This document shows, in pieces, positions 36,181-47,089 of a stretch of DNA of 64,000 nt (its first letter is position 1; every line of letters starts with the position of its first letter). The translations under genes were made by a program, and so were the position numbers. Under the pieces are notes generated by a model that was not told where the DNA came from, made no database searches, and saw nothing but the letters and a program-made list of their open reading frames with translations. The stretch is from Pezicula radicicola (Eukaryota; Ascomycota; Leotiomycetes; Helotiales; Dermateaceae): contig PDUO01000007.1 in NCBI GenBank assembly GCA_003008705.1, positions 1,029,885-1,093,884 of the forward strand. Direction: 5' to 3'.

Positions 36181-36752
36181 GGTGAATGAATTGGTGAGGA
36201 TTCCAAATGTGCTGAGATTATTGGTTCTAGGAAATTTCGAGGAAGTCAAGGATCTTTATATAGGCCGAAGGCCACCTTTGCATGGAGAATGAATAGTGTA
36301 GATAAACATTTCTCAGTATCCAAGGTTGCGCTTGGGTCATGCATGTGATAGGAAATACAGGTCACCATGGAGGAAATAAAGGAAAGATACTACTCGACCA
36401 ACTAATTCTAGCACTCTTTCCAAAAGATTGATATCGCGAGGCGTTAATTGGAAGATACGTCGCTTATTCTTGGTTGAGTGACACATGGCGGACACTAGTA
36501 TTCAATGCATGGCGGACACACGGCGAACATCAATCAACCCATGGCGGATGGTTTGACAAGAAAATGGCTGGAACGGCAAACCCAGGTATTTTTCGTCAAA
36601 TGAAGAGTATTAAAATTCGGGTGCGATCCTTCGGAAGGGCTCTGTGATTTTGCTTATTCCCGGAAGACTCAGTTATCCTTGTGTGCTCCTACTTTCAACA
36701 ACACTCGTCAAAGCAGCACTTTTCAGAACAGAGAAACCAAAGAACCGTAACA
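36181..36752. promoter_or_regulatory. Divergent promoter region of the sugar porter and DUF1479 gene
   Basis: Head-to-head spacer. It has a short repeated motif ATGGCGGACAC/G at about 36,485, 36,510 and 36,542 that may be a binding-site array. No gene is seen. Confidence 0.5.
36253..36262 (-). promoter_or_regulatory. TATA-like box of the sugar-porter gene
   Basis: TATATAAAG on the minus strand lies about 75 bp upstream of the chosen start codon at 36180, and supports that start. Confidence 0.45.
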
Positions 36753-38269
36753 ATGCCATCTGCTGTAGCAACACAGACCCTCGCTTCAACTTCCATCAAA
36801 TATTCCGCGGACGGGCCTCCATTGTTGGATGAGCGCTTTGCAGCTTTGAAGCGCGAGATCATCAAACCTGAAGATGAAGCCGCAGTGGCAGACTCATACA
36901 GACGCCTAAAGATTGCTTTGGAAGCAGAAGCAGAAAGAATAACTACAGAAGGACGAGCTACTGTACCCGAATGCGCTTGGTCCGAAGTGGTCGCGAATGG
37001 TGAGTCCTACAAAATATTCCTACATGATTATTGTACAGTACTAACGAGCCATAGGAGGTAAAATTCCGGACAAAATAGCTAAACAAGTGAAAGTAGCTGG
37101 ATGCGTCATCTTTCGAGGTCTCGTATCTGAGGAACAGGCTCTGTCATGGAAGGAAGAGCTTCTCGATTATACCAAAAAGCATTCTGCAGTTCGAGGTCGA
37201 CCACTGTCAGATCCGACAACTTGGTTATTGTACTGGACCAGACCCCAGATGCAGGCAAGGTCGCACCCGGACATCCTTAAGGCAATGGATGCTACCAGTA
37301 AATTATGGCATCTTACAGATGACACCATTCCTATCGATATGACTTCTCAAGTCGCTTACTGCGATCGAATTCGTATCCGCAAGCCCTGGGACAAAGCATA
37401 CTCACTCAAGGCACATCTAGATTCTAGCTCTACCGAGCGCTGGGAAGACCCTGACTACAGATCCTGCTACCAGAAGATATTTGAGGGGAAATGGGAAGAT
37501 TATGATCCTTGGTGCATGGATAGACGCCAGGACGCGAAGGTTGACTTATACCGTGGTACAGGCAGTTGCTCTGCTTTCAGGTCTTTTCAAGGTTGGTTAA
37601 GTATGTCTGAGTGTGGTCCAGGTGAAGGCACTTTGCGTGTTCTTCCAAGTCTGAAACTCAGTACGGCATACCTCATGTTGCGACCTTTCTTTTTAAATGA
37701 ATCTCTCGACGTGTCACAACCCACGTTTCCTGGTGCTACTCCTGGGAAGGGCCAGATTTATGCCACTGCAAAGCATCACCCTCATTTACAACAAGACCGG
37801 ACAATAATTAGCATTCCAAAAGTAAACCCAGGTATGAATCATTTTCCAATCAGTTTCTATGCTACTTGATTCTTCTTTCCTGAGGAATAAAGACTGACTC
37901 GATATAGGCGATTTTATGTATTGGCACGCAGATCTCCTCCATGAAGTCGAAGATGCGAACAATGGACCCTCTGACTCAAGTGTGATCTACGTCGCAAATG
38001 TACCTCTTTGCCCTTACAACATTCCCAATATGCTCAAACACAGAAAAGCATTCCGAGAAGTTGTGCCGCCTCCGGATTACGTGAAGGACTTTGGTGGACC
38101 ATATGAAGTTGAGGCAAAGCACGAGGATCATGGTGCCCGTGAAGAGAATATACTGTCTTTGGAAGGTAGACGTGCTCTTGGCCTCGCAGAATTCAATGAG
38201 AATGAGCCAGGCATTAGTGAAGGCCAAAGAAAGATCAGAAAGATGGCCAACGAGGCCATGAAGGAGTGA
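36753..38269 (+). CDS. DUF1479 protein, Fe(II)/2-oxoglutarate-dioxygenase-like
   Basis: Exons 36753-36999, 37055-37831 and 37908-38269 give 461 residues, all junctions in frame. The protein matches the DUF1479 family (bacterial YbiU type), built on a double-stranded beta-helix like non-haem iron dioxygenases. Visible features are VAGCVIFRGLVSEEQALSWKE (about 90-110), a WLLYWTRPQMQARSHP segment, an HxD pair in LKAHLDSSS (His203, Asp205), CGPGEGTLRVLPSLKLSTAY, and DFMYWHADLLHEVED near the third exon start (His348 or His353). The HxD plus distal His would make an iron-binding facial triad. The reaction is not known for the family. No signal peptide. The start ATG at 36753 (ACAATGC) is the first suitable one. 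Divergent from the sugar porter. Confidence 0.9.
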
Positions 38270-38617
38270 AGGGATATTTGAATGTTTCGATGCTATTGAC
38301 TTTGGAATTGGCATCTACTAGTACTGCTTCTACTACTCATTAACATTATTGAGCCAATCATAAATCGTGCAATTTATTTACCTGTTAAAATGGTCGTTGA
38401 GTGGGGGTGGTATCAATAAAGTATGCGGGTATAACCGTACAAATGGAGATAGCGCAGGTCTCTCCATTCTTCAACTCTCCAACACCCCAACTTTGTCCTT
38501 TAAATAACACTCCATCTCTAATCGCATACCTTTTCATGCTTAATTTATCCGCGATAAGCTTTTGGTTTATTCTACCTACTTGTTCATTGTCGTCTCTTCA
38601 CTCGTTTCATTATACCC
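38270..38617. promoter_or_regulatory. Spacer upstream of the second Zn2Cys6 gene
   Basis: The 3' flank of the DUF1479 gene and the promoter/leader of the following regulator. No gene is seen. Confidence 0.5.
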
Positions 38618-40769
38618 ATGGACACTATTGACCAAGGAAGGCGATACAAGTCCAAGAAGGAGAAACCGTGAGCATAATTCGTGTCACTTCACATTTACCC
38701 CAAAATTGTTGACCTGGAACAGCTGCGATGCTTGCCGGAAACGTAAAATATGTTGTATTCGCGAGCCAGGCCATGATACGTGTGCCTTATGTAGGACTAA
38801 GTCGGAGACCTGCCAGTTCCAAAGTATCCCAAAGCCCAGGAAAGGACGAACTTCGCGACGCCCAGCTTTGGAAGCAGTTATTCGGCAGAACTCTGCTTCT
38901 ATGGAAAGACTAACCCCAAATAACGACTCTACCAAACGAACGAAACAATTAATATCACCTGGGAGAGATGTTTTGCCACCGCCAAGACCTACAAAAGAAT
39001 GAATCTCTCAGTTCGTTGGATCCAGTGTAGATCAAGATTCCTTCCTCTTACGACACTGTTCTTTCAATGATCTGAATTACCACAAACGCCCTGATTGGGC
39101 TTGTCTTAGAGTCAACGAAGACAGCGAGAATGCAATCCACTTTACTGCAAGTCCTTCACAGCAATCATGTTTAGAATTCTGTCTGATTTGAGTCTCAGGT
39201 TGTTCCGGACAGTCATTTGGATGCCAGACCACGCTACTATCCCCAAGAGAGCCTAAAGGACGTAGTACAAAGAGATGCACCGAACCTTATTCGTTCATTT
39301 TTCGAAATAGTTCACACCTCGTTCCCCCTCCTTGACCCTGCTCATTTCGAAGACGATGCTGAACCTGGTGAGCTGTTACTCGTTATTTATGAAATTGCCA
39401 GACCTTATTGCCTGCAGACCATGATGAATAACGATATGGAAATCCTGGACTGGGTTTTTCAAGCGATGCCTTGTGAGATTCGACAGCCTAAATTGGAGAC
39501 CATTGAAGCGAGTGTACTATTCCTACAACGCCATGCTAGATATCACCGGTATGACAAAAACTAGGGATAGAGTTCCTTTTATTAAATTTTGCCATAGGTC
39601 ACCATTTACTCCTGGGCTATGGTCAGACGTAGGAAGTGTAAGTCTACTCACCTGGTATTTCATATGTCTTCTTGTTGACAAAATAAGCTGGTTGGTATGA
39701 GCCATGATGTAGGTCTGAATGTCGATCCATCAAACTGGGCTATTACAACAGAAGATAGTAATCGACGAATCAGACTCTGGTGGGCTGTCTATATTCAGGA
39801 CAAGTGGTGTGCACTTGGGTTAGGGAGACCATCTTACATCAACGACGAACACTTCAGCGTCCCTCTTCCGACGATTGACAATTTCCCACAGACCAACTAT
39901 AACGACCTCGCTGCTCCTAGCGTAGGAATATTACAATTTGTTGGAATAGCTGTGCTTACAACTATTCTTTCTGATATTGTAAGCCTCGCTAATGAATCTG
40001 TTGATTCCTTCTAATGATATTTCTTCAGCTGGCCACGTTTTACTCTCTCCGGGCAAGTGAAAGACTAAAGTCTTCCTCGGCAATAACACTTCACCTACTT
40101 CTCGACCAATTCAAACAGCACCTTGCCACTTTTCATGACCAGCACCTTTCCCAGCTTTACAATGTTGAGGGGTTTTTAGATCCAACAGGTCCGTTCCATT
40201 TCAAACGAACTTAATTGCAATTTGCTAAGCCTCACATAGGTACAATATTCCTGGCATTCTACACTGTCCAACTTACCCTATACCGAGCGATGTTGCGAAA
40301 TCTAAATCCAACAGACTTTCAATACCAACAAAGTCGTGGTGAAGCGAGAATGGTACTAGGCCAAGTGACATCTCTGCTTCAACAAATGACCGTGCGACGT
40401 CTAAGGGCTTTCTGGTGGAGCCGTAAGTAGCTTATCCGTCAACTTACCTTGAGATAAATGAATTAACGTCCAATAGAAATGTCCAATATTAATTTCTCGA
40501 TTGCTGGCGGCTTGATGATGTCTCTACTCTTAACTTCCGTAGACGATACAGAGGTAGAGTATTGGTCCGAACAGATCAATTTATATCACGACTTGCTCCA
40601 AAGCCAAAGCGTGGGATTCCACGCAACGAAACTTGCAGCTTGTAGGATGAGTTTGCTCAGGTCGGTTAGCAAAGATGTTTGTGATGTGAACACTAGTGGT
40701 GTATTGTCTGGTGCTGAGTCAAAGAACGCTTTTTGTGGGGACTTTCGAGTAGACTTTTGTGATAGCTAG
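38618..40769 (+). CDS. Zn2Cys6 transcription factor with several non-consensus introns
   Basis: Nine exons can be joined in frame: 38618-38667, 38723-38969, 39012-39146, 39199-39548, 39598-39637, 39688-39978, 40029-40188, 40240-40422 and 40477-40769, giving 582 residues. The zinc cluster CDACRKRKICC...HDTCALC...ETC begins at exon 2. The family text includes SFLLRHCSFNDLNYHKRPDW, FEIVHTSFPLLDPAHF, PGLWSDVGS|LVGMSHDVGLN, RIRLWWAVYIQDKWCALGLG and IFLAFYTVQLTLYRAML. The intron 39147-39198 is GC-AG (GCAAGT), and its removal gives HFT|VVPDSHLDARP. The intron 40189-40239 has a GTCCGT donor and contains a TAA if unspliced. An in-frame TGA at 39000-39002 is avoided only if a 42-nt GT-AG intron (38970-39011) is real; otherwise the gene has a nonsense codon. 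Regulation of the neighbouring block is inferred from position. Confidence 0.75.
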
Positions 40770-41172
40770 TAAAAGAAACAACTCTGGATATGAAATATTG
40801 CATTCCTAAAAGTTACGGGATTAACCTCGAGACTTTATTTTGATGAAATTTCTAGTAAGCTGGAAAGAGAATGTGGAAAAAAGGACTAGAATCAGGATTA
40901 GAGATACAGGGCTCAGGGTATCAAGAATTTTTTTAGAGGCGCTGGGTGTAGCTGCCAGGAGCTCATAGTTATAGAATGTACTAATACACGGCTGTGGCAT
41001 CGGCCGCGGCCTGTCTTTGAAGTTGGCCGCCTCGTGCTGCAGCAGTACCCACCTTTGTCAACGCAGAAACAATACCTACATACATACAGAGTATTTGTAC
41101 ACCAACATCCCCCAACTCCTTCTCCCTCGTAAACTACACAAATTTCTTTAATACAGAAGCTAATTACCAAAG
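40770..41172. promoter_or_regulatory. Spacer and amidase promoter
   Basis: The tandem + strand spacer between the regulator and the amidase. No gene is seen; the amidase promoter should be here. Confidence 0.5.
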
Positions 41173-43160
41173 ATGCAAAACACACCACCATTCCAAATCG
41201 CAGATTGGCGAGCAGCAACAGCAACCAAAAGAAAAGAACTCTTCGCCAGTATCCCCAAATCGCATCTCCTGCCCTCACCACTCAACCAACGAGCAATCTC
41301 ATCGGGCCTCTTACCCTCAGATCCCTCAATCCTAGCATGTGGAATTTTAAGCAAGCTCGATATAGAGATCACCACTATAACAAACGTATCTATACTACTA
41401 GAACGAATAGCTAGTAAGACGTACACGGCCGTACAAGTCACGGAGGCATTTTGTAAACGTGCTTCTATTGCGCAACAATGTACGGGATTTTTAACTGAGT
41501 TTATGTATGAGAGGGCTTTGGAGCGTGCCAGGGTTTTGGATGAGTATTTGGAGAGGGAGGGGAAGGTTATAGGTATTTTGCATGGGTTGCCTATTTCTTT
41601 GAAGGTATTAAATCCACGTACTTATCTCATTTCCTTTTCCTTGTTGAAGTAATAAAAGGCTTAAATTTTAGAGAAAAATCTAGGACTGCTATGATGTTGA
41701 AGGTATCAATACCAATGCAGGCCTCGTCTCATGGCTTCCATATCGCGCACCAAAGAATTCGTCTGTAGCGAAGGGACTTTTGAACGCAGGTGCTATATTA
41801 TATGCAAAGACTAGTAGTTCTCAAGGCCTTCTAATGGTTGAATCTATCAACAACATTTTTGGAACTGTCAAAAATCCATATAATCTCGATCTCTCCGTCG
41901 GAGGATCTAGTGGTGGTGAAGCATGTCTTATAGCTGCGAAGGGTAGTATCCTTGGTTCAGGGACCGATGGTGGTGGTAGTCTTCGGTTTCCGGCTGCTCA
42001 TTGTGGATTATGTGGGTGTTTTTTCTCTATTATTAGCTTTCTTCGTTTATCAAAAGGGAAAAAGGAATTAAACTCATTAACTGGTTTTGTAGGGGCCGTG
42101 AAACCTTCAAAGGAACGGATTCCCGGTGCTGGAGTATCTACTCCAAGATCTGGGTCTGAATCCGTGAATGCAGGTTTAGGTCCACTTGCTAAAGGTGTTG
42201 ATGGACTTGAACTGTGGCTTCAGGCACAGCTTCTTAATGAACCTTGGAATGATGTTCAGGGATGTATACCTATGCCGTGGAATACAGAACAGGCTCGACG
42301 ACCTGAAGGCTCATTGACGATTGGGGTTATCTGGGATGATGGAATAGTAAAGCCAACACCACCCGTAACGGTAAGATCTATGACCTAAATAGCCATGCAT
42401 TTCTATTAAAGAGGGTCATTACTAACACAGAAATAAAATAGCGAGCCCTCCAAATCGTCATCGATGCACTATCCAAAGCAGGACACAAAGTCCTAACCCT
42501 CCCCAAAGACATAATCTTCCCACTTCATCGCCAAGCATATGCATGTACGATGTTATCCAACGTGCAGGACGGAGGACGCTGTATCACAAAACACATCCAA
42601 GCATCAGGAGAACCAATAATCCCAAGAACAGCAACAGGAAGTCCAGCATCAGCACTCACAGCTGCAGAAATCTTCGAAAATCATCTCCTTCGAAGTCGTC
42701 TCGCTACTACTTACAACGAACTATGGCATGAGTACTCCATGGATGCAATCTTGGTACCTTCAGTTGCACATCCTGCAAATCCGCATGGGAAATATATTAG
42801 TAATTCTTATGCTACTGTGTATAATATGTTGGATTATGTGGCGGGTTGCATACCTGTTACTGTAGTTGATGAAGAACTTGATGTTGCTGATGAGGAATGG
42901 TATCATGGGGAGATTTATGAGAGGATTGAGGCTGTGAGGTTTCCGTATGATCTTGGTGATAGGGAGATGAAGGAATTATGTAAGTTTCTCTGAAGTTTCT
43001 ATTGGGCTGGTAGGCGGTTTTATAAATACTAATAAGTGTAGATACATCGCCTTCTGTTTTCAAGAACTCACCGGTCGGGGTTCAAATGGTGTGTAGAAGA
43101 TTACGCGAAGAGAAGTGCATTGGTATTCTCAAAGAGGTTGAAAGGTTACTAAGTAAATGA
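41173..43160 (+). CDS. Amidase-signature family hydrolase
   Basis: Exons 41173-41604, 41684-42011, 42093-42370, 42442-42979 and 43042-43160 give 564 residues. The Ser-cisSer-Lys triad is clear: Lys144 in LPISLKDCYD, Ser219 in VGGSSGGE and Ser243 in GTDGGGSLRFP. The spacings of 75 and 24 residues equal those I recall for fatty acid amide hydrolase (142/217/241). The donor of intron 2 was placed at GTGGGT (42012) because it gives HCGLWAVKPSKERIPGAG, matching the usual CGLYALKPSKGR text; a GT four bases further on does not keep the frame. The C-terminal part reads MDAILVPSVAHPANPHG. The enzyme hydrolyses amide bonds in the cytosol; its substrate is unknown. It is the last gene of the accessory block and needs no further lesion or odd splice site. 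Confidence 0.92.
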
Positions 43161-45007
43161 TTGGTTATTTTCCATGTGTTTCTGGAATTGAGATTGAAGT
43201 TATATATGTTCAGTATTTTTTATCGTCAATAGTCCAATCTAGGGTAACAGCAGCACAGGAGCTAGTGATAACGTATAAAAAGGAGTTGGGCTCTCTTAAG
43301 AGTCCTTAAGTAGAGATCCAAGTACTACCCATTACGAAACAAGAACACAGAGGTACCTCTCTTAGCAAAGCTAAAACTTCTTTACTAATTGATTCCTAGC
43401 TAGAAAGTAGAACATATTCACATTCTCATCAACCCAAGGAAAAGTCCTCCCTCCCTATTTACAAAACATCTATTCTTACATCTCTAACCACACAAACCTA
43501 GACCCATTTTAGTTCAACTAACTAAACCCCTGTTCTTACACCCCGAAATTTTTCAATAAAACTTCCTTAGAACAACACTAACAAAAACCTCCACCTTAAC
43601 AACAAAAACTCCTTGACATTTCCTCACTTCTCTCATTAAACAAGATACTATAACACAACCACCCAAATCCCATACATGCAACTAGACCTTTATACAATTC
43701 CAGTGCTGCAGTGCATAATCTCATGTTTCCTTGTCTGTGGAACAGATGCTAGCATTTCAGCTTTTGCTCTACACGTCTTTCTCTGTTTGTTATCTGAAGA
43801 CTTTAATTCATAGCTGCTGGTTCTTACTTCTCATATCTGAGTGCTTCTAGAAGGACGTAAACATCGCTCACTCCCTTGAATCTCCTCTCTCTATAACGAC
43901 CCTTACGTCAAGTAAACGCAACAAAAACAGAAAAACACTTTTTAGATGTGTTTTATGTGTAAAGCAAATGGATCCTGTATTATATCTAACACTAACTCCT
44001 ATAATCTATAAACATACCACTATTATCACCTCTTCAAAAATTAAATCCATCTAGCATGATAATCCTAACTCCACCCTTGATAAAAGAGCCCAATCCTCCT
44101 TAAAACAGCTATAATCCCTCCACCTTAAAACCCAAAACAGAGCTCGCATTGTCTTCCTTCACAAAACTACAGTCGCAATTAAAAGCGAAACCACAGAATT
44201 CAAGCTACCAACTCGTTCACGATACTCCAAGCCCATGACTGCCAGCCCAGCATAATATAGGAACACAATTAGTATTGGAGTCATATATTAAAGTCACGTC
44301 ACAAAGCATATTAGAACGTTATCATAGCATAGGTTGTTAGCAATGTAAGAGTAGACTCAATATCAAGCAATAGCAAGTAAGTTTCCTTACCACTAGTTAA
44401 TAACAATCAACTACTAACCAACAACACAACCTAATATGTCTCTCTATCTCTAATCTCTAATCTCCAAAACATCCAACCATAAACCTCTCTACTAACTCTA
44501 ACAACTTTAGACCATCTCTATCATTAACTCTTTGACTCTCCCCATCCCTTGTATATGTAACCTCACTATCCTCAGTGAGACCTGGTCGTCGACGCTACGA
44601 AAGCATAGATGCAGTGTAGAGTGATATACTAATACGACACTAGGCCCCAAGACGTGGGTGTCCGCTCAAAGTCCGAAAGCCAGTTGGCGGAAGTAAACGA
44701 CATGCATGAATATGTATCATAAATTCCTACGTACCAAGTACCCTACTACTAGAACCTGCTGCTAGAAACTACCTACTAAACTGCCTTCCGTTGTCATCAA
44801 TTCCATAAAATAGCCGAAGCCCCCATATCTACCTTAGCAAGACTACTCCGAACGCATTAATCCATGAATCTAAAATCCGAATGCCAGCCAGCCATTAATA
44901 CTCCGAAGCCCCAGAAAAGTCCTCCATACCCTAAATGCCGAATCAAAGAAGGCAAACTCCAACCCCAACTAGACCAAATTCCTTAAAAGCAAATGCATAT
45001 GCCTGGT
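43161..45007. other. Intergenic region, 3' flanks of the amidase and F-box genes
   Basis: About 1.85 kb, A/C-rich in its middle, with no gene visible on either strand. It separates the accessory block from the conserved F-box gene. The part nearest 45,008 is probably the long 3' untranslated region of the F-box gene. Confidence 0.6.
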
Positions 45008-47089
45008 TCACATGACTGAGCAACCACCGCTCCTCGCTCTCCTTCTACGTCCAATGCCCCCCATTCCCATTCCACCCTCTTCCTCGTCAGCATGCAACAT
45101 CTGTGCCTCCCTGAGCCTGCGTCTTCGTCTGCGACCTCCAAGGGCGCCTCCAGCTCCGACCTCCTCAGCTAACATCTGACTTTCGGCCCACTTCCTCTCC
45201 AGCCTCTTCGCAGCCGGGAAGTCGCCTCTCAACACACGCTTCTGGTGCTCAGCGACTGTCTGTTGCCATCCATAAAAGCACTTCAATCGAATGATTTCCA
45301 CCGGTCCTCCTTTGGTCGCTTGGGAAATTTCAGCATTCTTGGCTAGGATTTCGCGGACCCCTGTCCAGGTTACATGCTGGCAGTCGTAGGTTACCATGTT
45401 GAGGCCAACCTTGGGAAGTGGTCGCGAGGTGAGGTTGATTACAGTACCAGCCTTTGGTGTAGAGCGTTCACGGACCATACTAACAGTTTCTAGGAGTACA
45501 AGGTCTGAGATACGTGTGTTATCCATATCGATGTTTGTGAGTGAGATGCACGCTCGCATTACGGGGATCATGCCCACATCGCCTAAGTTTTCGCAAGAGG
45601 ATATAGACAGATGAACAAGTTTCTTGGCGCATGGAGATTTGGCGAGGTCTTTTGAAAGGAAATCATCGGTCAACAGCGCAAGGTCTTCGAGATCAAGATG
45701 TGTCAGCTGTGCTGTTGTTGCTACCACATCTCGGAGTCCAACATCGTCCACAAGGTGACAGCCTGACAGGTTGAGTCCTTGAAGGTCAGGAGCGAGGTGA
45801 GCTAGGGCAGAGACGCTAGCGCTTGTAAGTTGTTTGCAACGGCTTACGTCGATATGTCGGAATTTGCGGGCTGGAACCATAGGAATATCTGTCATGACGT
45901 CAATCTCAGGATCTCTGCCTACGATCATGGTTTTGAACGCTTCGTCGTTTAGCTGAGCACAGCCACTCAGTACAAGCCGCTCCAGATTGTTTGTCTCGAA
46001 GACTGTTTGTGCAATGTCGACGTTGCCGAAACCTCGAACTTCCCCTGCGCGTATCTCTCTCAATTTCGGGCATCCACGGAGGACTTCGTTTATACCGCGT
46101 GCATCCATATGTGTACACCAAGATACATTAAAAACCTCCAACTGTGGGCAAGACTGAGCGATGATTTTACATGTTGCGTTTGTAACCGCTGTAATGCCAC
46201 TAACATTGACATGAGCTAGTCTCCCATTGCTCTTCAGCAATATATGCAAAGCGGATTTCTGGAAGTTTTTGCAACCCTCAAGACTTGCATTAATGAGGTT
46301 CTTGCAGGCCTCGACAAGTAAGTCAGCCTTGCTGTAGTGCTCCACTTGTATGCAGCCCCTCAAATTTAGGCTCTTAACAAAAGGTCCTGCTGAAATAACA
46401 ATTTTCGCAAGAGATTTGGCTGGAATTTCTTTGTAGAACGTCGTGGCATCAAAGCACGTCCAAAGCTGCCCATCCATGCAGGTCTTTTCAAAACTCTTGC
46501 TGACCCGGGATGCTCGAACCAGTTCTTTTGGCTGCAGGTATGAGAAGATTGCTATCTTGATCTCGTATGGCATATCTGCCCAAAAATTGAAGTTCTTTCG
46601 TCTCATCCGTCTCAGTGTATTCGCTGGAAGTGAAAAGTAGTCTTCTTCCAACTCAGGGAATGGGCATAAAGCCCCTCGGGCTAGCGGGCTGCCAGGTGGA
46701 AGAGGACTTGTTGGAGCTGAATAGCCTAGTGCTTCAAGGTCAATCCGTCTTGCAGCAAGCTGCCCGTCCAGAAATTGCCTCTCGAGGCCGGGTGTAGAGG
46801 GGCCGCTTGAGAAACCGGCTGATGAAGGAGGGGAGTGCTCATAATTCGCAGATCCTCCAGCGGCCAAACTCACGCATGAGATTGTGTTCCTAGCAGTATA
46901 TGGATTGCTCGTTGCTCGCTTTCGACCGAGTTGCAAAGAGAGCGAAGACGAAGTACGATGGACCTTTTGCAGGATCTTGGCTCTCGCGTTTAGTTTCGGT
47001 GGTTCGATGGGAATAGCTGCTGAATGCTCAATGGCATCGTCTGCTGGTCTCGCAGGCTCAACATTGATGTCTGCCATCGTCGTGGCCAT
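45008..47089 (-). CDS. F-box/LRR protein with C-terminal CaaX-like box
   Basis: A single exon encodes 693 residues from ATG 47089 (AATCATGG); the frame is open upstream but lacks another ATG. The N-terminal 160 residues are Ser/Pro-rich. An F-box lies at about 170-210 (FWADMPYEIKIAIFSYLQPKE...RASRVSKSFEKTC), which should bind Skp1 in an SCF ubiquitin ligase. Leucine-rich repeats of the AMN1/FBXL type follow to about 560, with units such as VKSLNLRGCIQVEHYS, LEVFNVSWCTHMDARGI, LERLVLSGCAQLNDEAF and LQGLNLSGCHLVDDVGL. The C-terminus is strongly basic and ends CSVM, a CaaX-type prenylation signal preceded by RRRRARSGG. By analogy with mammalian FBXL2, this suggests membrane anchoring. Divergent from the PAS kinase across a 4.5-kb region. 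Confidence 0.9.
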   Translation of the reverse strand: MATTMADINVEPARPADDAIEHSAAIPIEPPKLNARAKILQKVHRTSSSLSLQLGRKRATSNPYTARNTISCVSLAAGGSANYEHSPPSSAGFSSGPSTPGLERQFLDGQLAARRIDLEALGYSAPTSPLPPGSPLARGALCPFPELEEDYFSLPANTLRRMRRKNFNFWADMPYEIKIAIFSYLQPKELVRASRVSKSFEKTCMDGQLWTCFDATTFYKEIPAKSLAKIVISAGPFVKSLNLRGCIQVEHYSKADLLVEACKNLINASLEGCKNFQKSALHILLKSNGRLAHVNVSGITAVTNATCKIIAQSCPQLEVFNVSWCTHMDARGINEVLRGCPKLREIRAGEVRGFGNVDIAQTVFETNNLERLVLSGCAQLNDEAFKTMIVGRDPEIDVMTDIPMVPARKFRHIDVSRCKQLTSASVSALAHLAPDLQGLNLSGCHLVDDVGLRDVVATTAQLTHLDLEDLALLTDDFLSKDLAKSPCAKKLVHLSISSCENLGDVGMIPVMRACISLTNIDMDNTRISDLVLLETVSMVRERSTPKAGTVINLTSRPLPKVGLNMVTYDCQHVTWTGVREILAKNAEISQATKGGPVEIIRLKCFYGWQQTVAEHQKRVLRGDFPAAKRLERKWAESQMLAEEVGAGGALGGRRRRRRLREAQMLHADEEEGGMGMGGIGRRRRARSGGCSVM

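Noticed and set aside
38618..40769. Second Zn2Cys6 gene as a multiply broken pseudogene
   Set aside because: The apparent frameshift near 39,150-39,200 and the TAA at 40,212 disappear when a GC-AG intron and a GTCC-donor intron are allowed. Both restore family text in phase. Only the TGA at 39,000 remains in doubt.
22066..43160. Classical secondary-metabolite cluster
   Set aside because: No PKS, NRPS, terpene cyclase, DMATS or RiPP precursor was recognised in or beside the block, so that label is not supported.
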